NCBI GenBank assembly: GCA_002473385.1
Contig: DKTR01000099.1
Span: 1-5,284 of the forward strand
DNA: 5,284 nucleotides
Direction of reading: 5' to 3'
Origin: Lachnospiraceae bacterium UBA7225
Lineage (GTDB): Bacteria > Bacillota > Clostridia > Lachnospirales > Lachnospiraceae
Within the stretch, counting starts at the first letter, position 1. Each line of letters starts with the position of its first letter. The notes beneath the pieces were generated by a model. It was given only the letters and a program-made list of their open reading frames with translations. It did no database searches and was not told where the DNA came from. The position numbers were made by a program, and so were the translations under genes. Positions 1-5,248 of the stretch are shown one piece after another.

Positions 1-621
1 TACCGGCTTTATGACGATAAGGCTCTGGAAAAACTGCAGATGATCCTGCTGTTCCGCGAACTGAAATTTCCGCTGAAGGATATTCAGAAAATTCTCGAAA
101 GCCCGGATTTTGACCGGGCAAAGGCGTTAGAGCAGCAGATTACGCTGCTTATGATGCAGAAGGAGCATTTTGAAAATCTGATCAGTCTCGCCCGTGAAAT
201 ACAGCGAACAGGAGTGAGAAATATGTTAGATTTCAGCGCATTTGATACGAAAAAACAGGACGAATACGCAAAGAAGGCAAAGGAAGCATGGGGCAGCACG
301 GAGGCTTATCGTGAATTTGAGGAAAAGTCAAGATACCGCTCTGCCAGTGAGGAACAGAGCATCGGTGAAGCGATGATGGAAATTTTCCGGGAATTTGGCG
401 GACTGCGCGATAAGGATATGCGCGATGAAGCTGTGCAGCAGCAGGTGAAAAAGCTGCGTGATTATATCACCGCACATTATTACCAGTGTACACCGGAAAT
501 CCTGCAGTCACTTGGCTGCATGTATGCCGCAGGCGGCGCCTTTACAGAAAACATCGACCAGGCGGGCTGCGTTGGAACCGCGGAATTCGTCCACAGGGCA
601 ATTGAGGTTTATTGTGAGTAA
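1..621 (+). CDS. MerR-family regulator with TipAS-like effector domain, 5' truncated by window
   Basis: The frame is open from the first base and ends at TAA 619-621, giving 206 visible residues; the true start lies upstream. The fragment opens with YRLYDDKALEKLQ, the usual second half of a MerR winged helix, so about 35-40 residues including the HTH itself are missing. Residues about 13-33 fit the helix-rich end of the DNA-binding domain, about 36-68 a dimerising coiled coil, and about 85-203 a TipAS-type antibiotic-recognition domain (W97, STEAY 99-103, then a helical bundle). Family knowledge: TipAL, Mta and relatives activate promoters by untwisting a long spacer, and the C-terminal domain senses drugs or other hydrophobic ligands. 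The protein would be a cytoplasmic, DNA-bound dimer. Target genes are unknown; the dehydrogenase downstream lies in the same orientation but 236 bases away. An internal ribosome site and in-frame ATG at 223 are described separately. Confidence 0.88.
   Translation, partial: YRLYDDKALEKLQMILLFRELKFPLKDIQKILESPDFDRAKALEQQITLLMMQKEHFENLISLAREIQRTGVRNMLDFSAFDTKKQDEYAKKAKEAWGSTEAYREFEEKSRYRSASEEQSIGEAMMEIFREFGGLRDKDMRDEAVQQQVKKLRDYITAHYYQCTPEILQSLGCMYAAGGAFTENIDQAGCVGTAEFVHRAIEVYCE
210..225 (+). promoter_or_regulatory. Possible internal ribosome site and in-frame ATG for a TipAS-only product
   Basis: AGGAG at 210-214 lies 8 bases before an ATG at 223-225 that is in frame with the MerR-type gene. 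Initiation there would give a 132-residue protein starting MLDFSAFDTKK, which is essentially the isolated effector domain. Streptomyces tipA is known to make a short TipAS protein (144 residues) by in-frame internal initiation. The position fits that precedent, but the SD-like match may be chance, and a Met near the start of this domain may simply be conserved. Confidence 0.35.
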
Positions 622-738
622 ATTTTCGATTAATCCATGCTTATTCCTGCAAGCAGAGTGAACATTAGTCCAGGAAAAATGGATAGAGATGCAGGAGAAC
701 ATGTTTATCATATGATAGAATGGGTTTGGTGTAATCTC

Positions 739-763
739 AACTTGTCGGAAATTCCGACAAGTT
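739..763. promoter_or_regulatory. Perfect 25-base palindrome, candidate operator or leader hairpin
   Basis: Arms AACTTGTCGGAA (739-750) and TTCCGACAAGTT (752-763) are exact reverse complements around one central A. It lies 118 bases past the regulator stop and 95 bases before the dehydrogenase ATG. No T-run follows in either direction, so it does not look like an intrinsic terminator. A homodimeric repressor or activator site, an mRNA leader stem, or a small dispersed palindromic repeat are all possible; the sequence does not decide between them. Confidence 0.6.
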
Positions 764-843
764 CGAAAGGAAGAAAATCAGGAAGATGAAAAAAGTAATG
801 AAAAAGCAAATATGAACAAATACATGGGAAGTGTAAAGGCATC

Positions 844-851
844 AGGGGAGG
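844..851 (+). promoter_or_regulatory. Ribosome binding site of the dehydrogenase
   Basis: AGGGGAGG lies six bases before the ATG at 858. It fixes the start and is consistent with the first residues MLAYTYV matching the usual N-terminal strand of the family. Confidence 0.85.
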
Positions 852-857
852 AAAACA

Positions 858-1904
858 ATGTTAGCATATACTTATGTTTCAGAGGGAAATTTTCAGCTTG
901 TGGAAAAGCCCCTGCCAAAGCTACAGGGCGACCGGGATGCGATTGTGCGGGTGACGCTTGCGAGCATCTGCACCAGCGATCTTCATATTAAGCACGGGGC
1001 GGTGCCGCGGGCAGTGCCGGGGATCACGGTTGGTCACGAGATGGTCGGGATTGTAGAAGCAGTGGGCAAAGCGGTCACAGGCGTAAAGCCGGGCGACCGG
1101 GTAGTTGTGAATGTGGAGACGTTCTGTGGGGAATGCTTTTTCTGCAGGCACGGTTATGTAAATAACTGTACGGATGAAAAGGGCGGTTGGGCGCTTGGCT
1201 GCCGGATTGACGGCGGGCAGGCGGAGTACGTGCGGGTTCCGTATGCTGACCAGGGGCTGACAGTGATCCCGGAGACAGTTACTTTTGAACAGGCGCTTTT
1301 TGTGGGTGATATTCTTGCCACAGGCTTCTGGGCGGCCCGTATCTCGGAAATCACCGGGGAAGATACCGTGCTGATCCTGGGGGCAGGTCCGACGGGAATC
1401 TGTACGCTCCTCTGCACCATGCTGAAGCGGCCGCGGCAGATTATCGTGTGCGAAAAGGACGGGGAGCGCCTGGCATTTGTGCGCAGGCATTATCCGCAGG
1501 TGATTGCTGTGCCGCCGGAAGAGCTGGCGCAGACGATTGCGCAGCACTGTCCGCACGGCGGGGCGGATGTGGTGCTGGAGGTGGCGGGCACCGGGGACAC
1601 CTTCCGGACGGCATGGCAGTGCGCCAGACCAAACGCCATTGTCACAGTGGTTGCATTGTATGAGGAAAACCAGGTACTTCCGCTGCCGCAGATGTACGGG
1701 AAAAATCTGACATTTAAAACCGGCGGGGTGGATGGCTGCGACTGTGGGGAACTGCTGGATCTGATTGCGCAGGGAGAAATTGATACCACGCCGCTGATCA
1801 CACATGAGTATCCGCTGGAAAAGATCGCGGAGGCATATGAGCTGTTTGAAAACAGGAAGGATCATGTGATTAAAGTGGCGGTGAGATGCGGCATGTACAG
1901 CTGA
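858..1904 (+). CDS. Zinc-dependent medium-chain alcohol dehydrogenase
   Basis: The 348-residue product has the usual length and domain order of zinc MDR dehydrogenases, which oxidise alcohols or polyols (or reduce ketones) with NAD(P) in the cytoplasm. The N-terminal GroES-like domain shows the catalytic-zinc residues C38, H60 and E61 in GHE, with D151 in GDILATGF as likely third ligand, as in the C-H-D set of Thermoanaerobacter-type secondary alcohol dehydrogenases. C90, C93, C96 and C104 form the structural-zinc lobe. The Rossmann motif GAGPTG is at 175-180; E199 at the end of the second strand suggests NAD rather than NADP. The ATG at 858 has a strong SD (AGGGGAGG, 844-851) six bases upstream. 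Substrate cannot be read from sequence: secondary alcohols, butanediol and sorbitol- or threonine-like substrates remain open. No frameshift or missing key residue was seen. It appears monocistronic, because a separate promoter precedes the next gene. Confidence 0.93.
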   Translation: MLAYTYVSEGNFQLVEKPLPKLQGDRDAIVRVTLASICTSDLHIKHGAVPRAVPGITVGHEMVGIVEAVGKAVTGVKPGDRVVVNVETFCGECFFCRHGYVNNCTDEKGGWALGCRIDGGQAEYVRVPYADQGLTVIPETVTFEQALFVGDILATGFWAARISEITGEDTVLILGAGPTGICTLLCTMLKRPRQIIVCEKDGERLAFVRRHYPQVIAVPPEELAQTIAQHCPHGGADVVLEVAGTGDTFRTAWQCARPNAIVTVVALYEENQVLPLPQMYGKNLTFKTGGVDGCDCGELLDLIAQGEIDTTPLITHEYPLEKIAEAYELFENRKDHVIKVAVRCGMYS

Positions 1905-1917
1905 TTTCTAAAATAAG

Positions 1918-1950
1918 GCACAAAATTATTGACTAACGATAATTTTGTGC
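1918..1950. promoter_or_regulatory. Inverted repeat 1 (12-9-12), operator overlapping the -35
   Basis: Arms GCACAAAATTAT (1918-1929) and ATAATTTTGTGC (1939-1950) are perfectly complementary around the 9-base centre 1930-1938. The -35 hexamer falls at the junction of left arm and centre, and the right arm ends exactly against the -10. Most of it lies upstream of the expected transcript start, which favours a DNA-level operator. It starts 14 bases after the dehydrogenase stop and is followed by TATAATTTTA, so a weak terminator role for the upstream gene cannot be excluded. Confidence 0.75.
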
Positions 1951-1956
1951 TATAAT
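1929..1956 (+). promoter_or_regulatory. Strong sigma-A-type promoter with extended -10
   Basis: TTGACT (1929-1934) and TATAAT (1951-1956) are separated by 16 bases, and TGC directly before the -10 gives the extended TGn motif. Transcription should start near 1963, about 50 bases before the ATG of the membrane protein gene. The hexamers are the best promoter match in the window. Both flanks are occupied by inverted repeats, so the promoter is probably repressed by a protein bound there. Confidence 0.85.
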
Positions 1957-1960
1957 TTTA

Positions 1961-1993
1961 GTATAGAATTATCGTAAAACAATAATTTTATAC
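1961..1993. promoter_or_regulatory. Inverted repeat 2 (12-9-12), operator or leader hairpin at the transcript start
   Basis: Arms GTATAGAATTAT (1961-1972) and ATAATTTTATAC (1982-1993) match at 11 of 12 positions around a 9-base centre (1973-1981). The single mismatch is G1966 against T1988, which in RNA would be a G-U pair, so the transcript could form a full 12-pair stem. Its geometry is the same as inverted repeat 1, with centres 43 bases apart, close to four helical turns. It ends 10 bases before the SD of the membrane protein gene. Confidence 0.7.
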
Positions 1994-2015
1994 TTTCCAG
2001 TCCGGAGGTGACGGC

Positions 2016-2996
2016 ATGAGATACAAATATTTTTACCTGGCGCTGCTGCTGGAAGCAGTTATATGCGTGATCTTCGCACTGCCACAGATACAGCTTTCGG
2101 GTATGTTTACCACCATCACAGCGTTTCCGTTTGAGCAGATCGGCTGGGGACTGCGTCAGCTCTCCCTGTCCGGGGCAGCGGGAAATCTGGCGGCAGTTGT
2201 GTTTTATCTGCTGCTCAGTCTGCTTCCATGCGCAGTTTACTGTTTCTTGTGGGCAAAAAAACGTCTCTGCCGGGCGGACTGGCTGCTGATCATTATGAGT
2301 GCGCTGCTGTTTTTTGTAAATTATTATATGATTAATCCGGGGCTTTTGCATACGGGTGTGGCGGGAAACGGAAAATGGATGCTTGGCAGTAGCTTTTACG
2401 CAGTATTCTGCGGTTATCTTGTACTGCGGATGCTGCACATTTATACAGCGGCAGATACCGGGAAACTGCAGAAGGCTTTGAAAATCCTGTTGCTTTTTAC
2501 GATGACTGTATTTGTTTATGCGGTATTCGGACAGGGGCTTGGTGATCTGTTTTTTGCCATACAGAATCTGCAGAGTGGAAACAGCATGCCGGCTGCAGAA
2601 GTGGCATTGTTCCAGGCGGCGCAGGATCTGACGCTCACCTATGTGTTTCTGACACTGCAGTTTCTGGTGAGAGCACTGCCCTGGTGCATGGATCTGGTGG
2701 CTGCATACTTTGCAGTTTTGATGTTGGAGGCGCTGGCAAAGAATCGCTATTCCGAGGAGGCAATCTGCACGGTCAGAAGGCTGGCAGGATTCTGCCGGAC
2801 GGCACTTGCCGTTACGGTCGGGGCGGAAATGGCGTTTCATGTGCTGCAGCTTCTTCTGCACAGGCGGCTTTACCAGGTGGATATTGTCATTCGCTTTCCA
2901 GTGCTCTCAATAGTATTTGTTCTGGCGATGCTGTTAGCGGCGCGCTATCTGCAGGAGGACCAGCGTCTGAAGCAGGAACACGATTTATTTATATAA
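2016..2996 (+). CDS. Polytopic membrane protein with DUF2975-like C-terminal part
   Basis: The 326-residue product is very hydrophobic. By eye it has seven or eight membrane segments at about 5-22, 57-78, 88-106, 124-140, 155-172, 207-236, 259-280 and 290-309. The last segment runs into a charged tail, YLQEDQRLKQEHDLFI (311-326), resembling the EENDLTI-type end of DUF2975 membrane proteins. These are commonly encoded next to a YozG-like XRE regulator, as here. DUF2975 proteins are usually about 160-180 residues, so this one is nearly twice that length; it could be a duplicated or extended version, or a separate family with a similar tail. No catalytic motif is visible. ATG 2016 is set by GGAGGTG (2004-2010), five bases upstream. 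It is the first gene of the probable operon driven from 1929-1956. The function is unknown; a partner or sensor for the downstream regulator is inference. Confidence 0.8.
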   Translation: MRYKYFYLALLLEAVICVIFALPQIQLSGMFTTITAFPFEQIGWGLRQLSLSGAAGNLAAVVFYLLLSLLPCAVYCFLWAKKRLCRADWLLIIMSALLFFVNYYMINPGLLHTGVAGNGKWMLGSSFYAVFCGYLVLRMLHIYTAADTGKLQKALKILLLFTMTVFVYAVFGQGLGDLFFAIQNLQSGNSMPAAEVALFQAAQDLTLTYVFLTLQFLVRALPWCMDLVAAYFAVLMLEALAKNRYSEEAICTVRRLAGFCRTALAVTVGAEMAFHVLQLLLHRRLYQVDIVIRFPVLSIVFVLAMLLAARYLQEDQRLKQEHDLFI

Positions 2997-3017
2997 AAAA
3001 TCTGGCGGACAGATTTT
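2997..3017 (+). other. Intercistronic hairpin after the membrane protein gene
   Basis: AAAATCTG (2997-3004) and CAGATTTT (3010-3017) pair perfectly around a five-base loop, directly after the TAA at 2994-2996. Only four T close the right arm and CTGCCGG follows, so termination would be weak. It may instead stabilise or segment the message, or partly attenuate expression of the two genes downstream. Confidence 0.45.
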
Positions 3018-3089
3018 CTGCCGGTCGTAACAGACAATGTCAGGGGCAAAAGCATTTGTCACTTGGCTTATCAGATAGAGGAGAAAGAA

Positions 3090-3323
3090 ATGGGAATTCG
3101 GGTTTGTCTGGAAACCGTATTGAAAGAGCGTGGGATGACATCAAAGGAGCTTTGTGCGCTGGTAGGTATCACTGAGGCGAATCTTTCAGTGCTGCGCAGC
3201 GGAAAAGCAAAGGGTGTCCGCTTCCACACGATAAACCGTATCTGCTATTTCCTGCATTGTGGTGTGGGGGATATTTTAAAATTTGACGGCGAGCTCGGAG
3301 AGGAGGAGAACCATGAAGCGTAG
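3090..3323 (+). CDS. Small YozG-like XRE/Cro-type HTH regulator
   Basis: This 77-residue protein is almost entirely one Cro/C1-type helix-turn-helix. Helices with TSKELCALVGITEANLSVLR (17-36) form the HTH, followed by SGKAKGVRFHTINRICYFL and GVGDILKFDG (58-67). The pattern ITxANLSxLxxGKAKxxRFxTL, ending in GDIL, is typical of YozG-like regulators linked to DUF2975 membrane proteins. The start is placed at ATG 3090 because AGGAG (3079-3083) lies six bases before it; the in-frame TTG at 3063 would add nine residues across the SD. It probably binds DNA as a dimer. The repeats at 1918-1993 are the obvious candidate target and would give autoregulation, but this is not shown by sequence. Its last 11 bases overlap the lipoprotein gene, implying coupled translation. 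The acidic tail (GELGEEENHEA) varies from the family core. Confidence 0.87.
   Translation: MGIRVCLETVLKERGMTSKELCALVGITEANLSVLRSGKAKGVRFHTINRICYFLHCGVGDILKFDGELGEEENHEA
3301..3306 (+). promoter_or_regulatory. Ribosome binding site of the lipoprotein, inside the XRE gene
   Basis: A perfect AGGAGG lies six bases before ATG 3313 and inside the last codons of the XRE gene. It decides the lipoprotein start in favour of 3313 over the in-frame TTG at 3283, and it fits translational coupling across the 11-base overlap. Confidence 0.85.
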
Positions 3324-4275
3324 AAAATGGACAGTAGCTTTGGGGATATATGCGGCAATGCTTCTGTGCGGCTGCTCGCTGGCTGTCCCCGGTGCGGAAA
3401 CAGAGGACGGGACTGACCGGCTGATCGGCGTTTTTATTACAGATGAGTATCTGGATCTTTTTGATATGGATTCGTTTCTGCAGGATCACGCTTCCCGGCT
3501 TATAAAGGCAAATGAAATCCAGATCGGCAAAGCCTCCGGATACGAGCAGAAGTTATACGCGGTGATCGATAAGAAAAACAGTGAGAATATATCCGACTGG
3601 GATATTTCCTTTGGGGATGTGGAAGGGATTTCCTTTTTTGCGCCGTGCCTGCAGGAGGAAAGCGGAGAAATGGTACGGCTTCCGGTATACAGCGCCGGGA
3701 TTTCTGATAGCAATACAAATATAAATGTTACAGATGATGGTGAAAAAGTGAGTCTGCAGGGGACTATCTATATGGTGCCGGGGCAGATGGATAAGAATAT
3801 TGCCTATTATATGAATCCGGTATATCAGACAGAGGATGGACGGATTTATCTGACCGGCGGCAGCGGCTTTAGTACAAGCGGGGAATCGGGAGAGGGCGTA
3901 CATTCTACAACTACTCTGAGCGGAGAAATAAAGCTGACGGAAAATGAAAGGGCTACAACCGAAAAGAGCAGCGTGGCGGTCAGCTATGCCACCATGCATC
4001 GTCCGGTAAAGATCACACTTTATCAGATGGATGGAAATCATCAGTGCATAAAGGAGCAGGAGTATATACCGGGAACACTGCCGGAAAGCATGGAAATGGA
4101 GCCGGAGGCAGCGTACCTTCTGACGGAGACAGAAAAAGAAAGATTGTCCGGCGAGCGCTTTTTAATCCGGGAGGTATATGACCGCAGGGAAGATGATGAT
4201 AACATTCTGAAAACATGGTATGATCTCGGAAACGGCATTCTTGCAGGGCAGGAAACCACTCTGGAATGGAAATAA
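3313..4275 (+). CDS. Secreted lipoprotein of unknown function
   Basis: The 320-residue product begins MKRRKWTVALGIYAAMLLCGC, a positively charged start, a hydrophobic stretch and a lipobox LCGC with the lipid-bearing cysteine at C21, so it should be anchored on the outer face of the membrane. The mature part is soluble, acidic and rich in short polar strands. It has the segments RLIGVFITDEYLDLFDMDSF (near 36-56), SLQGTIYMV (near 152-160) and YIPGTLPE (near 252-259), which I recognise as recurring in clostridial lipoproteins of no known function. No enzyme motif, repeat or sortase signal is seen. It is the last gene of the operon, overlapping the XRE gene by 11 bases, so its level is probably tied to that regulator. 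A ligand-binding or envelope-stress role is possible but unproven. It ends at TAA 4273-4275; no clear terminator follows. Confidence 0.85.
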   Translation: MKRRKWTVALGIYAAMLLCGCSLAVPGAETEDGTDRLIGVFITDEYLDLFDMDSFLQDHASRLIKANEIQIGKASGYEQKLYAVIDKKNSENISDWDISFGDVEGISFFAPCLQEESGEMVRLPVYSAGISDSNTNINVTDDGEKVSLQGTIYMVPGQMDKNIAYYMNPVYQTEDGRIYLTGGSGFSTSGESGEGVHSTTTLSGEIKLTENERATTEKSSVAVSYATMHRPVKITLYQMDGNHQCIKEQEYIPGTLPESMEMEPEAAYLLTETEKERLSGERFLIREVYDRREDDDNILKTWYDLGNGILAGQETTLEWK

Positions 4276-4344
4276 AAGTGCTGCCGGTGCAAAGCTTTTT
4301 GGGATGGCGAGGCATTCATAGCAGGACAAATTCCCGGATGACAT
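4276..4344. other. Convergent gap without a recognisable terminator
   Basis: This is a short tail-to-tail gap between the lipoprotein and methyltransferase genes. I looked for a bidirectional stem with T-runs and found only the tiny AAAGCTTT palindrome followed by TTGG, too weak to call. Overlapping antisense 3' ends are therefore possible. Confidence 0.5.
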
Positions 4345-5178
4345 CTAGTTGGAATGTTTGCACAGCTCCCAGAATGCAACAGCGCTTGCGGCGGCTACGT
4401 TCAGAGAGTCGACACCGTGCATCATAGGGATGCGGATGGTATAATCACATTTTGCAAGAGTGGCAGCACAAAGACCATCGCCTTCTGAGCCGAGTATGAC
4501 AGCAAGCTTTTTTTCGGCAGCGAGCTGCTGGTCTGAGATAGGAATGGAACTGGCAGTCAGCGCCATTGCAGCTGTCTTAAAACCCAGCTTTTGCAATGTC
4601 TGGATGTAAGAAGCAGGGCATTCTGGCGAATCATTTTCCAGCCAGGTCCAGGGAATCTGGAAAACGGTCCCCATACTGACGCGGATAGCACGGCGGTATA
4701 GAGGATTGCTGCAGTCGGATGTGAGGAGGACGGCGTCGATGCCAAGTGCTGCTACCGAGCGGAAAATTGCCCCTACATTGGTGGGATTCATTACCCTTTC
4801 CAGAACTGCAATCCGGCGTGCAGCGTGACTTATCTCTGATACGGAGGGCAGCGGAGAACGCCGCATGGCACACAGCACACCGCGTGTCAGTGCAAATCCG
4901 GTAAGCCTGGTCAGTACATCAAAATCAGCCGTATAGACGGGCACGTCGCCGCAGCGTGCAAGGATATCGCGCGCCTCCCCGTCGATATGTTTTCGCTCTA
5001 ATAAAAGCGATACCGGCGTACATCCGGCGTCCAGTGCGCGTTCTACTACCTTGGGACTTTCTGCAATGAAAAGTCCCTTTTCCGGTTCATGGCGGTTGAG
5101 AAGCTGGTTTTCTGTGAGACGTGCATAGACATCCAGTTCCGGGGCGGAAAAATCGGTGATTTCGGTAATATGTGGCAT
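4345..5178 (-). CDS. SpoU/TrmH-family RNA 2'-O-methyltransferase
   Basis: The 277-residue product is a SPOUT-fold methyltransferase that should transfer a methyl group from S-adenosylmethionine to a ribose 2'-OH of tRNA or rRNA. The N-terminal part (about 20-105) resembles the RNA-binding domain of this family (FIAESPKVVERAL at 37-49). The catalytic domain has all three motifs: N131, N134, G136 and R140 in NPTNVGAIFRS; LGSEGDGL at 229-236; and IPMMHGVDSLNVAAASAVAFWE (250-271), which forms the knot and cofactor pocket. It would act as a cytoplasmic dimer. ATG 5178 is set by an AGGAGG on the minus strand (5192-5187), seven bases upstream. The stop is TAG (4347-4345), leaving 69 bases tail-to-tail with the lipoprotein gene. 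The exact RNA target cannot be assigned: rRNA (RlmB/TsnR-like) and tRNA (TrmH-like) are both possible. Confidence 0.93.
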   Translation of the reverse strand: MPHITEITDFSAPELDVYARLTENQLLNRHEPEKGLFIAESPKVVERALDAGCTPVSLLLERKHIDGEARDILARCGDVPVYTADFDVLTRLTGFALTRGVLCAMRRSPLPSVSEISHAARRIAVLERVMNPTNVGAIFRSVAALGIDAVLLTSDCSNPLYRRAIRVSMGTVFQIPWTWLENDSPECPASYIQTLQKLGFKTAAMALTASSIPISDQQLAAEKKLAVILGSEGDGLCAATLAKCDYTIRIPMMHGVDSLNVAAASAVAFWELCKHSN

Positions 5179-5223
5179 AACAGCGTCCTCCTTAAAGAAG
5201 CTTTTTCGGCAACAGTTCAGTCA

Positions 5224-5248
5224 GGTCTTTGCACTTGCTGCAAAGACC
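5224..5248. repeat. Perfect 10-bp inverted repeat in the methyltransferase leader
   Basis: GGTCTTTGCA (5224-5233) and TGCAAAGACC (5239-5248) pair exactly around a five-base loop, 45 bases upstream of the methyltransferase start. No T-run follows on either strand, so an intrinsic terminator is unlikely. The unit TGCAAA recurs close by in GAGTGCAAAAATCCC (just before the right edge) and in GTGCAAAGC of the convergent gap. It may be a leader stem, an operator, or part of a small dispersed repeat. Confidence 0.6.

Larger units (their letters stand above)
622..857. other. Intergenic region between regulator and dehydrogenase
   Basis: This 236-base stretch has no convincing gene. It contains a 12-base palindrome (TATCATATGATA, 706-717), a perfect 25-base palindrome (739-763), an A-rich purine stretch (766-827) and the ribosome site of the dehydrogenase (844-851). 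A weak promoter can be proposed: TTATCA at 705-710, a 19-base spacer, and TGTAAT at 730-735. A 19-base spacer is what MerR-type activators use, but the spacer shows no dyad and the hexamers are poor, so I do not call it as a feature. A 50-codon open frame (637-789) and a 9-codon frame (786-815) exist but lack good support. No T-tract terminator was seen after the regulator. Confidence 0.6.

Noticed and set aside
637..789. 50-codon plus-strand frame after the regulator, with a possible inner start at 679
   Set aside because: There is no proper SD at 637, the reading crosses the perfect palindrome, and the product shows no recognisable pattern. An AGGA before 679 is too little to call a gene.
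786..815. Nine-codon leader-like frame MKKVMKKQI before the dehydrogenase
   Set aside because: The A-rich purine stretch makes such frames likely by chance. The SD-like AAAGGAAG is 12 bases away, and there is no run of a regulatory amino acid or attenuator pair.
921..1865. Long minus-strand open frame opposite the dehydrogenase
   Set aside because: It is a shadow of a well-supported gene: no SD, low-complexity Cys/His/Arg/Pro-rich translation and no domain pattern.
1918..1959. Intrinsic terminator of the dehydrogenase
   Set aside because: The stem is AT-rich with a nine-base loop and is followed by TATAATTTTA rather than a clean T-run; its overlap with a near-consensus promoter explains it better as an operator. 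A minor terminator role stays possible.
1950..2861. Long minus-strand open frame opposite the membrane protein gene
   Set aside because: The translation is rich in Gln, His, Cys and Lys, as expected for the complement of a hydrophobic gene; it has no motif and its end runs into the promoter region.
3063..3089. Upstream TTG start for the XRE regulator
   Set aside because: It would place the clear SD inside the coding sequence, and the added residues are outside the family core. ATG 3090 is better.
3283..3312. Upstream TTG start for the lipoprotein
   Set aside because: The perfect AGGAGG and the signal-peptide start fit ATG 3313; the extra ten residues would spoil the signal peptide.
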